A stretch of 64,000 nucleotides of DNA, taken from Gemmatimonas phototrophica. GTDB taxonomy: Bacteria; Gemmatimonadota; Gemmatimonadetes; Gemmatimonadales; Gemmatimonadaceae. Position numbers and translations under genes: made by a program. The notes below the pieces were generated by a model. The model was given only the letters and a program-made list of their open reading frames with translations, ran no database searches and was not told the origin of the DNA. This document shows, piece after piece, positions 43,649-53,693 of this stretch (positions are counted from its first letter, which is position 1; the number at the start of each line of letters is the position of its first letter). The stretch is from the NCBI RefSeq assembly GCF_000695095.2, contig NZ_CP011454.1, forward strand, positions 1,302,001 to 1,366,000, given 5' to 3'.

Positions 43649-44899
43649 ATGACAACACCAGGCACACAACAGCGACGGCACCGAACGGGCCCGCAGCGCG
43701 CGATACTGCTGGCGGGCCTCGCCTTCCTGCTGTCGGCGTGCGTGGCCCGTTCGATGGTCATGTCCCCCAGTACGATACGGGATACCATCTGGTATGCGTC
43801 CGCACGAGCACGTGAAGAGGGGCACGACAAACGGGTTCTGGCCGACTCGGTGGAATACGGTGCTGCCATATACGACCGGACCAACCCGCGCGATCCCTTC
43901 ACCAGCGCTCTGCAATTGACGCTGCGTGACTCCATCCGCTATACCCGTGAGGCCTTTATTTCGGTGCTCGCCCAGCGCGTCACGACGCAGCCTGCTCCGA
44001 ACGACCTGGCGCTGGTGTACGTGCACGGCTTCGGCACCGGACTTGGCGAGTGCTGGTCGAACCCAATGCAGGCTCGTATTCGCTCCGGGTCTGCTGTCCC
44101 GTGGATTGCCTATTGCTGGCCATCGCACGGGGCCGGGATTACGTGGCCCCGTGGAGGCAGTCTGGTTGTACGCGCGTATGAGGAGGACACGGCTGCCGTC
44201 GTGGCCAGCGTCCCGCTATTCCGGCAGGTGCTCGATGCCGTCATCGCCGCGATTGGCGCACCACGCGTGGTGTTGACCGCTCACTCACTTGGTGCTCGCC
44301 TCGTTGGTGAAGTGCTGACTGGCGCGGAAACACGCGACTCCTTCCCGCTGGGCAGGCCGGCCCCCGCTCAGGCAACCGGATTGCCAGATCCCAAACTGGC
44401 GGAACCGTTGCGGGCATTGGCATTTCTCGCGCCTGATCTTGAGGCGATGCGCTTTGCCGATACGCTGCTCCCGCAACTGCGGCCGAGCGCGCAGCGCATC
44501 GTGCTGTACAGTTCCCGCCGAGACCGGGCGCTCACGATTTCCCGACGTATGCACGATTCGCCGCGCGCGGGGCTCGCCGAGCCAACACCAGTACTGCGCG
44601 CAGGGCTGGAAACGGTGGATATGACGGAGGGGCTCAACGCCGACGGCTGGTGGCAACGCCATTTCGGGAATCACCACTCCATTCGCCGGATCTCCGGTGT
44701 CATGTGGGATCTGGTGCATGTGGTGGGTGGTGAATTCGCCGCGTCCTGTCGGGAAAGGTTGGGGTATGGCGTGCTGGAAACCAACGGATCGTGGCGACTG
44801 CTGGCTGGCCTGTATCCGGATGCCACGCAACTGTCCGCCTGCGCGCGCAGGCGATCAATTGGTGACACCATTTCACAACAAGGACCTCGTTCACCATGA
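43649..44899 (+). CDS. Alpha/beta-hydrolase lipoprotein (DUF900-like)
   Basis: ATG 43649 has AGGAG ten bases upstream; the open frame before it (to 43403) is probably untranslated. The N-terminus gives a lipobox (LAFLLSAC). The hydrolase core has LALVYVHGFGTG (oxyanion strand) and LTAHSLGARLVGEVL with the nucleophilic serine. Later segments hold ALAFLAPDLEAMRFADTLL and a likely catalytic His in GNHHSI. It resembles DUF900 esterase-like proteins. It overlaps the PLD-like gene by 4 bases (ATGA), so both may act together on envelope lipids or polymers. Confidence 0.82.
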   Translation: MTTPGTQQRRHRTGPQRAILLAGLAFLLSACVARSMVMSPSTIRDTIWYASARAREEGHDKRVLADSVEYGAAIYDRTNPRDPFTSALQLTLRDSIRYTREAFISVLAQRVTTQPAPNDLALVYVHGFGTGLGECWSNPMQARIRSGSAVPWIAYCWPSHGAGITWPRGGSLVVRAYEEDTAAVVASVPLFRQVLDAVIAAIGAPRVVLTAHSLGARLVGEVLTGAETRDSFPLGRPAPAQATGLPDPKLAEPLRALAFLAPDLEAMRFADTLLPQLRPSAQRIVLYSSRRDRALTISRRMHDSPRAGLAEPTPVLRAGLETVDMTEGLNADGWWQRHFGNHHSIRRISGVMWDLVHVVGGEFAASCRERLGYGVLETNGSWRLLAGLYPDATQLSACARRRSIGDTISQQGPRSP

Positions 44900-47800
44900 C
44901 GCCCCGTGCCTTTCTGCTTGTGCTTGTCTGCAGTCATCTGCTGGCGATCACGCCGACGGCTGCTGCACAGGCACGACGACCGGACGAGGGTGGAACCACG
45001 GCATCACTGGGGCAGCCTAAACGCTGGCAGCCGACCACGGGGCTCGTTGGAGGAATCCAGACGGCCGGTGGAGAGCATGCGGTGGCAACCGAGGTCCGCC
45101 TGGGGGCGTATACGGAGTTGGCGAGTCGAGTGCTTGGCTTGGGTGGTGTGCACGCGGAGCTGTACGGTGGCTCCCTCGATACCAAGGCCGCGGGTGGGGC
45201 ACGTCTCCGCATGGCGTCACCGTTTCTGCGCCTTGCGGCCGGTGTGGATTACCGTTTCGGCAACGGCGCCTGGCGTCCCATGATCTCACTGGTCCAACCG
45301 GTGCGACGGGGCGGGCTGTTCCGTGATGGAACCGTGCTGCGGTTCGACGTGCTGGCCGGAGCGCAATCGGCGTTCCTCGTGGGCGTGGAAACGCCCGTGC
45401 TGCGCAACATTCCCACCGGCAAGACGAGGGCGCGCCGGGACTATGTGCCCTTGCGGGTCAGCCCCCGTCCGCCGCGCAATTCGGACATTGCGTCGTCGGC
45501 AATCCGGAGCAGCCTGCACACGGCGCGTGTGGCCGCTCGTCGTATGCAGCTGCTCACGGTGCCGTGGGTGGACCATACCGGACGAGGTGGCGCGGGAAGC
45601 GATCAAACCGTTCTGCGGCGACTCGAATCCATTCGCGATTCGCTGACGGCCATAGGAGGGGATACCACCCGTCCCGCGGTCGAACGTGAATCACAACGCT
45701 ATCACGAGGCGATTGATCTGGCCTTTTCACTCGCTGTAGCTGTTGGTGCCGAGCCGACGGCTGCCGCAGGCAACGGGGCGGCGCCGGAACCGATCACCAC
45801 CCCTACGTTGCAGGGACGACGCGTGGCGGAACAGGCCCGTGCGGTTCTGTTGGACGAGGTACTCCTGCCGTATGATCGCCTCCTCGGCCAGGACAAGCGC
45901 GATGATACGACGGTTCCCTTCGTGGCGCTGGCGCGTGGTGCCTTTCTTCGCTGGCTGCATGTGGAGTCGGGGGTGCCGGACGGCGCGGTAGAGGCCACGC
46001 TGGCGGTGTTCTCCGATCTGCTCGATCTCGTCGAGACGCTGCGCGCCGGAGCACACCGCGAGTGGGGCAGCGCCCGCTATGTCTGGCTTCCACTGCAATT
46101 GGCCCTCCGCCCTGAGCAGCATGATTCGCAGGCGGAATTGGATCAGCTGCTGACCCGTGCGACGCGCCAGCCATTTCGCGATGGCAATTCCGTGTCATAC
46201 GTGATCAACGAACAGTTCCAATGGCAGCTCAGTCGGACGATTCGCGCCGCCCGGGATTACCATGTGCTGTGGATTCACGACATTCGCGGTCTCGACGCAC
46301 AAGGTAATCCGGATGAGATGAGCTTCCGGCATGTGCTGCGGTCGTATTACACCGCCATGACGGCGCGCGTGCGCGAGTACGATCGGACCGGCAGGTTCCC
46401 CACTTATGTCATTCTGCTCGACCAGTTCTTCTACGAAGCGCGGAAGTCGCGCCTGTGGATGACGTTGCTCGAGAACCCGATGTATCACGAGGTCTCGCTC
46501 GGCCATGAGTATCGCGCGTGGGAGGATTCACTGGCCGTCGCCCAACAGGAGCTGCGCGAAGCCGTGAATCAGTCGGCGCTGCTCACGGCCCAGCGCAGGC
46601 AGTACGGGGAATCCTGGCTCCGCAATCTGGTGAAGATTCATGTGAACATTACCAACATTGCGGATCCCACGTTTTGGAGCTGGCGAATTGCCACCGGCTT
46701 CCCGGTGCCCGACACGTGGATGCGCGATCATCGCAAGGTGGCGTTCTACGATATCTCGGAAGACGATCCGAATCGTGGCGAAGCGATCCTGACAGGCGCC
46801 GGAGTGGGGGAGCACTACGCCAATCTGTCGTGGGAAGACCGCTCGCTCCTGCTGCGTGGGCCGGCCGCGCTGGCGCTCAAGCAAGCGGCGCGTGACGTCC
46901 TGCTCTCACAGGGAATGACCGGTAATCGGATTCCGGCGCTGCTCCAGTCCCGTGCACTCAGCGATGAGTATGCCGGCCGCGTGGAGCAGATGGGCACCGA
47001 CGGTGCACGCCGATTGCGAGCCGCCATCCTGCAGAATGGCACGGGGTTCAGTGAGAAGCAGATCACCGTGGCCAAGGCCATCCTGTATACCCTGATGCCG
47101 CCGGGTTCCGTGATCAAGATTCCGGATTCGCTCTGGAATGGCACGTTCTGGGGATCAGCCCTGATGGGCGCGTCGCTGCGCGGTGCCCGGGTGTTGGTAA
47201 TCACGCCAGCGCTCGTCAATGCACCCGCCCGCAGCTTCGGGTCCATGATCCGGAGTCGCGAATTGTTGTGGCGTCTGCTGATGGCTTCAAAGGTGTGGCA
47301 GGGCGAGCTCGCCCAGCGCGGCGGGATGCTCAAAGTGGGCATTTTCAACTCGGATCTTCCCGTAACCAACATTCCAGCCAAGGTGTTGGGGGTGCGCAAT
47401 ACGCTGCAGCGGCACCAGTGGCTCCATGATCTGTTTGATTTTCCGCCGTCGGTGTACACCGGGCTTGAAGCGCTCGCCGCCCAGTATGCCACCGTGCCGT
47501 TTCCGGTGCCGGACTCCACCGACTTTGAGTATCGCCGTTTTCCGCAGTTGCACATGAAGGCCAACTTCATTGCCTCACGAGAGGCGTGGCGTGTCATGGC
47601 CCGCGAAGAGTGGGTGGAGTTCACGCGGCAGTACGTGCCCCGTCGCATGACGCAAGTTCAGTCACGCGAGAGCGCCGTGCAGTCTTTCGGTGACCACGCG
47701 GAGCCGTTGATTGACGTGGGCGAAGATGTAGTGCGGCAGTGGTATGCTGAATTACCTGCCGAGCAGCGCGCCCGGGTGGTGTTCTATACGCTACTGGGAT

Positions 47801-48009
47801 CGGCGAACCAGAACGATCGCAGTTTCAGCAGTGATGGGGAAATTGTGATCGCGCTCTCCAACTGGCCGGCCGTCATTCCGTATCTGGATCTGCTGTCGAT
47901 TATCGGCCAGAGCAAGTGGGTGGAGACGCCCGAGGAGCTGGAGGTGCTGCTCCCGCGCCGTTCCATCGTGCTGACCCGGGTGGCGCACTGGTTCAAGGCG
48001 ATGTTCTAG
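44896..48009 (+). CDS. Large secreted PLD-superfamily-like protein, 1037 aa
   Basis: A signal peptide (FLLVLVCSHLLAITPTAAAQ) starts the chain. Residues about 50-190 look like barrel strands; a helical region follows. A first PLD-type motif lies near residue 611: HRKVAFYDISEDD (HxKx4D), then GEAILTGAGVGEHYANLSW and EDRSLLLRGPAAL, as in cardiolipin synthases. The second is split: HMKANFIASREAW near 885, and GSANQNDRSFSSDGEI near 967. In common PLDs these two pieces are about 15 residues apart; here about 80. It may be a phosphodiesterase or an inactive relative. It is coupled to the lipoprotein hydrolase upstream. The N-terminal 600 residues match nothing I recognise. Confidence 0.72.
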   Translation: MTPRAFLLVLVCSHLLAITPTAAAQARRPDEGGTTASLGQPKRWQPTTGLVGGIQTAGGEHAVATEVRLGAYTELASRVLGLGGVHAELYGGSLDTKAAGGARLRMASPFLRLAAGVDYRFGNGAWRPMISLVQPVRRGGLFRDGTVLRFDVLAGAQSAFLVGVETPVLRNIPTGKTRARRDYVPLRVSPRPPRNSDIASSAIRSSLHTARVAARRMQLLTVPWVDHTGRGGAGSDQTVLRRLESIRDSLTAIGGDTTRPAVERESQRYHEAIDLAFSLAVAVGAEPTAAAGNGAAPEPITTPTLQGRRVAEQARAVLLDEVLLPYDRLLGQDKRDDTTVPFVALARGAFLRWLHVESGVPDGAVEATLAVFSDLLDLVETLRAGAHREWGSARYVWLPLQLALRPEQHDSQAELDQLLTRATRQPFRDGNSVSYVINEQFQWQLSRTIRAARDYHVLWIHDIRGLDAQGNPDEMSFRHVLRSYYTAMTARVREYDRTGRFPTYVILLDQFFYEARKSRLWMTLLENPMYHEVSLGHEYRAWEDSLAVAQQELREAVNQSALLTAQRRQYGESWLRNLVKIHVNITNIADPTFWSWRIATGFPVPDTWMRDHRKVAFYDISEDDPNRGEAILTGAGVGEHYANLSWEDRSLLLRGPAALALKQAARDVLLSQGMTGNRIPALLQSRALSDEYAGRVEQMGTDGARRLRAAILQNGTGFSEKQITVAKAILYTLMPPGSVIKIPDSLWNGTFWGSALMGASLRGARVLVITPALVNAPARSFGSMIRSRELLWRLLMASKVWQGELAQRGGMLKVGIFNSDLPVTNIPAKVLGVRNTLQRHQWLHDLFDFPPSVYTGLEALAAQYATVPFPVPDSTDFEYRRFPQLHMKANFIASREAWRVMAREEWVEFTRQYVPRRMTQVQSRESAVQSFGDHAEPLIDVGEDVVRQWYAELPAEQRARVVFYTLLGSANQNDRSFSSDGEIVIALSNWPAVIPYLDLLSIIGQSKWVETPEELEVLLPRRSIVLTRVAHWFKAMF

Positions 48010-48074
48010 GATCGCTGGACTTTCCTGCCACGGGCTTAAGATTGGACCGGGTACCCACCCCAACCTCACTCGCC

Positions 48075-51065
48075 ATGCTGTCTTTCAGGGCTCGTTCCCG
48101 GTTCACCTTCCGAGCGCTGTTGGTGGGCGCCGTGCTGTTGCCCCACACAGGCCTCGCGCAGTCGGCGCCAGTGGGGCTGAGCACCAGCAGCTTGCACGGC
48201 CTGCGCTGGCGCCACATTGGACCGTTCCGCGCCGGGCGCACCAAGAGTGCCGTCGGGGTCGCTCAGCAGCCAAATGTGTTCTACATCGGCCCCACGAATG
48301 GTGGCGTCTGGAAGTCCACGGACTACGGGCGGACCTGGAACCCCATTGCCGATGCCATGTCGAGTGGGTCCATCGGTGCCATTGAGGTGGCGCCGTCCGA
48401 CCCCAACGTGATTTACGTGGGGAGTGGAGAGGGATTGCAACGCCCGGACCTGTCTACAGGCGATGGCCTGTATCGCTCGGCCGACGGCGGCAAAACGTGG
48501 CAGCATCTCGGCCTGCGTGACGGGCAACAGATTCCGCGCATTGCCATCGATCCCAAAAATCCCGACCGCTTGTTTGTGGCGGTGTTGGGGCACCCGTATG
48601 GTCCCAACACGGAGCGGGGGATCTATCGTTCGGTGAATGGTGGACGGTCCTTTGATCGGGTGCTCTACAAGGATGAGAACACTGGCGGTGCCGATGTGGT
48701 ATTGTCGCCAAACGATCCCAATACGATCTATGCCGTGCTGTGGGAGGCCCGTCAGGGGCCATGGGAGAACGCTGCCTGGAGTGGGGCCAATTCGGGGCTG
48801 TTCAAAAGCGTGGACGGTGGCGCGACCTGGGTGCAGTTGGCGGGTGGACTACCTACCACGGCGGACGGACTGGGGCGCATTGGGATTGGGGTGAGCCCCA
48901 GTGATCCGCGTCGCTTGTACATCACGGCCACGGCGGGCGCCAAGAGTGGGATTTACCGAAGCGATGATGCCGGTGCCACCTGGGTGCGTACGACGGCTGA
49001 TGGCCGGTACTATGGCCGGGGTGATGACTTCGCGTCCATTACCGTGGACCCGCGAGATGCCAATGTGCTCTACACGATGAACGTGGTGGCGTGGAAGAGC
49101 ACCGATGGCGGATACAATTGGAAGAGTCTCCGGGGAGCACCCGGTGGCGACGATTATCAGCGACTGTGGATCAATCCCCAGACACCGGAGATCATGCTGC
49201 TGGCGGCTGATCAGGGGGCTGTGGTGACCGTGAACGGCGGAGACACGTGGAGCTCATGGTACAATCAGGGCACCGCGCAGTTCTATCATGTCACGGCCGA
49301 CTACAACTGGCCGTACCAGCTCTGTGGGGGGCAACAGGAATCGGGCTCCGCCTGCGTCTCAAGCCGCGGCAACGATGGCAGCATTACGTACCGTGATTGG
49401 CGACCGGTGGGCGCCAGCGAGTACAGCTACGTGGCCCCCGATCCGTTGAATCCCAACATCTACTATGGCGGGACCGTCACCAGGTTCGACCGGCGAACGG
49501 GGCAGGTGCAAAACGTGAGTCCCAATGCCGGTCGGGGTCGGGGAGGGGCCGGGAGCGGTCCCGACTATTTCCGCGGCATTCGCACAATGCCGATTCTCTT
49601 TTCGCCCATCAACAAGCGAAAACTGTATTACGGCACCAATGTGGTGTGGGAAACCGTGAACGGCGGGCGTAGCTGGAAGCGACTCAGTGACGATCTGTCA
49701 CGCCCCACCTGGACTGTCCCCGCGAGTGTCGGCATTTATGCCAGTACGCCGGCCGCCACACCAACCCGTCGCGGCGTCGTGTATACGATTGCGCCGAGTC
49801 CGGTGGACTCCAACACCGTGTGGGCCGGTACCGACGATGGGCTCATTCATGTGACACGTAACGGTGGTCGGACGTGGCGGAACGTGACACCTCCGCAACT
49901 TGCGCCGTGGTGGAAGGTGTCCATCATGGACGCCTCGCATTTTGATGCCAATACCGCCTATGCGGCGGTAAACACCTTCCGACTCGATGATCTGCGGCCG
50001 CATCTCTATCGGACACGCGATGGCGGGGCCACCTGGACCGAAATCACCGCGGGTATGCCCGCCGATGCGCCAACCAATGTGATTCGCGAGGACCCCGTGC
50101 GGCGCGGGCTGCTGTACGCGGGCACGGAAACGCAGGTCTGGTTCTCGCTGAATGATGGCGATCAGTGGCAGCCGCTCAAGCTCAACATGCCCCCCATTTC
50201 CATTCGTGATCTCATCATCAAGGATGATGATGTGGCGGTGGGGACACACGGGCGTGGCTTCTGGATCCTGGACAACATCACCGCGCTGCGGCAGTGGCGT
50301 GAGGCCTCGGCCTCTGGCGTGACGCTCTTCAAGCCCGCTCTGGCAACTCGCGTGCGCTATTCCATGTACACCGACACCCCCATCCCCCCGGATGAGCCGC
50401 GCGCAGAGAATCCGCCGGATGGCGCCATGATTGATTACTACCTGCCGCGGGATGCCCGGCAGGTCACGCTTGAGATTCTGGATGCCCGGCAACGTGTCGT
50501 GCGTCGCTTTTCGAGCACCGATCCAACGCCGGCGCCGGCCGATGCCGGCAATGCGCCGTGGTACTGGTTCCGGCCTGCGGCCGCGCCGTCGCGTATGGCG
50601 GGAATGCAGCGCTTTACGTGGGATCTGCACTACGCCCGTCCTACCACCGAGTGCGCCCTCCCCATCTCGGCGACGCCGTACAACACGAAGTGTGAGCCCG
50701 AGGGACCATGGGTGATGCCCGGGACGTACACCGCTCGCCTGACGGTGGACGGTACGGTTCATTCGCAGTCGTTCCGCGTGCGCATGGATCCACGCGTCCA
50801 GACACCGCTCGCGGTGCTCAAACAGCAGCATGATCTGTCGGTCGCGCTGTATGACGCCATGCTGGAGGGGCGAGCGCTTGCCGATACACTGAAACAGGCG
50901 GGAAACGCGGCTGGGGCGGCCGAGTTGGAGCGGGCGGTCGCTGCGCACGCCGCCGTGATAGAAGCACTGCAGGACGCCGACGATGTCCCAACCGATGTGA
51001 TGGTTCGGACGGCGCGTGAGCGCCTGACCCAGTGGCAAGCGCTGAAGCAGAAGGGGAGACGCTAG
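48075..51065 (+). CDS. Secreted Asp-box (BNR/VPS10-like) beta-propeller protein, 996 aa
   Basis: The start is ATG 48075 (MLSFRARSRFTFRALLVGAV signal peptide); the frame upstream overlaps the previous gene. At least ten Asp-box hairpins are visible, for example KSTDYGRTWNP, RSADGGKTWQH, RSVNGGRSFDR, KSVDGGATWVQ, RSDDAGATWVR, TVNGGRSWKR and TRDGGATWTE. They form two large sortilin-like propellers through about residue 740. A beta-sandwich region (DYYLPRDARQVTLEILDARQ) and a helical C-terminus follow. Such proteins are often named glycosyl hydrolase or exo-sialidase without proof; the active role is unknown. Confidence 0.92.
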   Translation: MLSFRARSRFTFRALLVGAVLLPHTGLAQSAPVGLSTSSLHGLRWRHIGPFRAGRTKSAVGVAQQPNVFYIGPTNGGVWKSTDYGRTWNPIADAMSSGSIGAIEVAPSDPNVIYVGSGEGLQRPDLSTGDGLYRSADGGKTWQHLGLRDGQQIPRIAIDPKNPDRLFVAVLGHPYGPNTERGIYRSVNGGRSFDRVLYKDENTGGADVVLSPNDPNTIYAVLWEARQGPWENAAWSGANSGLFKSVDGGATWVQLAGGLPTTADGLGRIGIGVSPSDPRRLYITATAGAKSGIYRSDDAGATWVRTTADGRYYGRGDDFASITVDPRDANVLYTMNVVAWKSTDGGYNWKSLRGAPGGDDYQRLWINPQTPEIMLLAADQGAVVTVNGGDTWSSWYNQGTAQFYHVTADYNWPYQLCGGQQESGSACVSSRGNDGSITYRDWRPVGASEYSYVAPDPLNPNIYYGGTVTRFDRRTGQVQNVSPNAGRGRGGAGSGPDYFRGIRTMPILFSPINKRKLYYGTNVVWETVNGGRSWKRLSDDLSRPTWTVPASVGIYASTPAATPTRRGVVYTIAPSPVDSNTVWAGTDDGLIHVTRNGGRTWRNVTPPQLAPWWKVSIMDASHFDANTAYAAVNTFRLDDLRPHLYRTRDGGATWTEITAGMPADAPTNVIREDPVRRGLLYAGTETQVWFSLNDGDQWQPLKLNMPPISIRDLIIKDDDVAVGTHGRGFWILDNITALRQWREASASGVTLFKPALATRVRYSMYTDTPIPPDEPRAENPPDGAMIDYYLPRDARQVTLEILDARQRVVRRFSSTDPTPAPADAGNAPWYWFRPAAAPSRMAGMQRFTWDLHYARPTTECALPISATPYNTKCEPEGPWVMPGTYTARLTVDGTVHSQSFRVRMDPRVQTPLAVLKQQHDLSVALYDAMLEGRALADTLKQAGNAAGAAELERAVAAHAAVIEALQDADDVPTDVMVRTARERLTQWQALKQKGRR

Positions 51066-51165
51066 CTCAAACGGCGATCCCGATCCGACCCCTGTTCATC
51101 ACCAGCGGGGGCCCGTTTACCCCACTTGCCGTGACGCGGGTGGTGTCCATCGTTCAGTGTGCATC

Positions 51166-51669
51166 ATGCAAACACCAATTCTGGCAGTGCTCACGTTACT
51201 GATGGCTGGCGCCTGGCCCACGGTCGGGTCTTCATCGCCGCGCCTGCGGCTGGACGGGTTGAAACGGGATGCGGTGACAGGGCTGGGCTGGATGGCGGGT
51301 TGCTGGCAGCAGCGCAACGGGACACGGGTGACGGATGAGCAGTGGATGCATCCGGCGGGTGGAAGCATGATCGGGATGAGTCGCACGGTGGCTGGTGACC
51401 GTATGCGGGCGTGGGAAGCGTTGCGCATCGTGGAGGAGGAGGGGCGCGTTGTCTATGTGGCTCAGCCGGGAGGCGGTCCTGCCACGCGTTTCGCCGCGTC
51501 ACACCTCTCCGATACGTTGGCCGTTTTCGGGAATCCTGCGCATGATTTTCCGCAGCGTATTGCCTATCGACGCGTCGGTGCCGATTCGATGGTGGCCAGC
51601 ATCTCCGCCGTTCGAAACGGGAACGAGCAGCGCATGGATATTCCCATGCGACGCATTGTTTGTGAGTGA
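51166..51669 (+). CDS. DUF6265-type secreted protein
   Basis: A 167-aa protein with a signal peptide (MQTPILAVLTLLMAGAWP). The single domain shows LGWMAGCWQQRNGTRVTDEQWMHPAGGSMIG and AHDFPQRIAYRR, the pattern of DUF6265, a lipocalin-like unknown. A GTG at 51157 in frame is an alternative start. It precedes the LytTR regulator by about 40 bases on the same strand and may be cotranscribed with it. Confidence 0.82.
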   Translation: MQTPILAVLTLLMAGAWPTVGSSSPRLRLDGLKRDAVTGLGWMAGCWQQRNGTRVTDEQWMHPAGGSMIGMSRTVAGDRMRAWEALRIVEEEGRVVYVAQPGGGPATRFAASHLSDTLAVFGNPAHDFPQRIAYRRVGADSMVASISAVRNGNEQRMDIPMRRIVCE

Positions 51670-51711
51670 TCGCGTGCAGCGGATCCACGATTCAACGTCA
51701 GACGTGAGGCC

Positions 51712-52503
51712 ATGAGCCAGCGCATCCTGATTGTTGATGACGAACCCCTCGCGCGCGAACGGGTGGCGGATTTGCTACGGCGGCAGTCGCCAACGGCCGA
51801 GCTCCGTGAGGCGGGAAGTGGCGACGCTGCCGTGACGCTGATTTCAGCATGGCGCCCGCAGGTGGTGTTCCTCGATGTGCAAATGCCGGAAGGGAGCGGT
51901 CTGGATGTTGTGACGCGCATTGGGCCCGCGGACATGCCGTGCACCATCTTTACCACGGCCTACGACGAATATGCGGTACACGCCTTTGATTTGGCGGCGG
52001 TGGACTATCTGCTCAAGCCCTTCGACGATGAACGATTTGCGCGTGCCTGGGCGAGGGCCATGGAACGCCAGACCCAGCAGGCGGTAGTCGAACATGCCCG
52101 CCAGCTCGGGGTACTGCTCGCCGGCCATGCAGGTGGTACGGTATCGGCGCGTCCCCCGGTTCCTCGGTACATCGACCGTGTGGTGGTGAAACAGGACCAG
52201 CGCACGGTGGTGGTGATGCTCGCTGACGTGCAGTGGATGGAGTCAGATGGCAACTATGTCATCCTGCACGCTGGTCGCGACACGTATCAGTTGCGTGACA
52301 CCCTCACCAGTCTTGAAAGCCGACTCGATCCGCGTCGGTTTGTACGCATTCATCGCCAAACGATTGTGGACATGCGTGCCATGAAGGAGCTGCAGCCCTG
52401 GTTTGGCGGTGACCAGATGATGATTCTCCGCGATGGACAGCGGCTCAAGGTCAGCCGGAACTTGCGGGTGGAGGTGGCCAAGCGTCTGGCCGGGGAATGG
52501 TGA
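51712..52503 (+). CDS. LytTR-family response regulator
   Basis: A 263-aa regulator. The receiver domain (about residues 4-120) has ILIVDDEPLARERV, acceptor Asp55 in VVFLDVQMPEG and YLLKPFD. The LytTR DNA-binding domain (about 158-258) shows DVQWMESDGNYVILHAG, LRDTLTSLESRLDPRRFVR and IHRQTIVD. It ends inside the start of the kinase gene (7-base overlap), so the pair forms a two-component system. Confidence 0.95.
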   Translation: MSQRILIVDDEPLARERVADLLRRQSPTAELREAGSGDAAVTLISAWRPQVVFLDVQMPEGSGLDVVTRIGPADMPCTIFTTAYDEYAVHAFDLAAVDYLLKPFDDERFARAWARAMERQTQQAVVEHARQLGVLLAGHAGGTVSARPPVPRYIDRVVVKQDQRTVVVMLADVQWMESDGNYVILHAGRDTYQLRDTLTSLESRLDPRRFVRIHRQTIVDMRAMKELQPWFGGDQMMILRDGQRLKVSRNLRVEVAKRLAGEW

Positions 52504-53693
52504 CGGCATCACCGGCGCCCGTGCAGCAGCTGCGACGCTGGCTGCTGTACTTCTGGTGTGTGCCGGCACTGGTCGGGACGGTCGGGTTTGTGCTGGTCCC
52601 CTCCCGCCTGAATCCGGGGCTCTCCTTCGTGGGACTGCTCACCTCGCAGTTCCTGATCTGGGGAGCGTGGGTGTTGTGGACCACATTGCTCTGGCGCCTC
52701 GGGGATCTGCTCGTGCGACGAGGCACACCGGTCGTTGTACAGGGGCTCGCCTATGGCGCCAGTGGTCTTGTGGTGGTCGTGGCGCAGATTTTCTGGCAAT
52801 CGGCGGTCGCCTTGTTCTTCGGTCTCGCCGAATCGCGAGGCTTCGAAAGCACGCTGGTGATTGGTGTGCGCACGAACGGCGATTACTTCGTGGTCATTTA
52901 CGCGGCCCTCGTGCTCGCTCAGCTGGCGTTTCGATGGCTGGCGACGTTACAGGCGGAACGGATCAATGCCGCGCAGGTGAGTGCGGACCTGGCACAGGCA
53001 CAGTTGACGGCGCTCCGCACCCAGCTGCAACCGCACTTTCTGTTCAACGCCCTCAACTCGGTGGTGACGCTGATTGCGCGGGATCCCACTCGGGCGCAGC
53101 AGGTGGTGGTGCAACTCGCTGAATTGCTTCGCCTGTCGCTCCGGACGAGTGAACTGCAGGAGGTGCCACTGTCACATGAGCTGGAACTGACCCGTCGGTA
53201 TCTTGCCCTCGAAGAAGTCCGGTTTGCAGATCGCCTCACTGTTCAGTGGCAACTGTCCGCGCTCCCGGAGACTCTCGTTCCCGTGTTTGCCTTGCAGCCT
53301 CTGGTGGAAAACGCACTGGTACACGGCGTGGCGCGGAGTGCGAAGGGCGGCACCGTGACCATTGCGTCACGGGCTGACGCCGAGTCGATCACGCTGGATG
53401 TCCACAACACGGGGCCTGGGCTCTGGCCCCCCTCCACGGCTCAGGGGACGGGGACGGCACTGGACAATCTGCGCGCTCGGCTGGCACGACTCTACGGAAC
53501 CGGTGCGACATTGCGTCTGCACGATGCTGCCGCAGATGGCAGCGGTCGTAGCGGGGTCGTGGCCACGCTCCGGCTGCCATTGTCGCGTGGCTCTGCCTCT
53601 GGTATCCGCAACACCGAGGTCAACGGCGGTGCGGGTTCCAACGTGCGTACTCCAGAGTCTTCGAAGAGCGACCATGGACTATTGCCCACGTAA
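52497..53693 (+). CDS. LytS/YehU-type sensor histidine kinase
   Basis: A 398-aa membrane kinase with four membrane segments (about residues 13-145). A coiled segment and the His_kinase box follow (LRTQLQPHFLFNALNSVV, His180), then the ATPase part (FALQPLVENALVHGVA, LDVHNTGPGL, GTALDNLRARLARLYG). The natural domain end is near LRLPLSRG; the last 35 or so residues (from about 53590) run antisense through the neighbouring minus-strand gene and look accidental. It partners the preceding LytTR regulator. Confidence 0.94.
   Translation: MVTASPAPVQQLRRWLLYFWCVPALVGTVGFVLVPSRLNPGLSFVGLLTSQFLIWGAWVLWTTLLWRLGDLLVRRGTPVVVQGLAYGASGLVVVVAQIFWQSAVALFFGLAESRGFESTLVIGVRTNGDYFVVIYAALVLAQLAFRWLATLQAERINAAQVSADLAQAQLTALRTQLQPHFLFNALNSVVTLIARDPTRAQQVVVQLAELLRLSLRTSELQEVPLSHELELTRRYLALEEVRFADRLTVQWQLSALPETLVPVFALQPLVENALVHGVARSAKGGTVTIASRADAESITLDVHNTGPGLWPPSTAQGTGTALDNLRARLARLYGTGATLRLHDAAADGSGRSGVVATLRLPLSRGSASGIRNTEVNGGAGSNVRTPESSKSDHGLLPT

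Noticed and set aside
47916-48074. N-terminal extension of the Asp-box protein
   Set aside because: It overlaps the end of the PLD-like gene in another frame and precedes a clear signal peptide starting at 48075.
49698-51038. A 446-codon minus-strand frame
   Set aside because: It is antisense to the Asp-box propeller gene and has the His/Arg-rich composition of a shadow frame.
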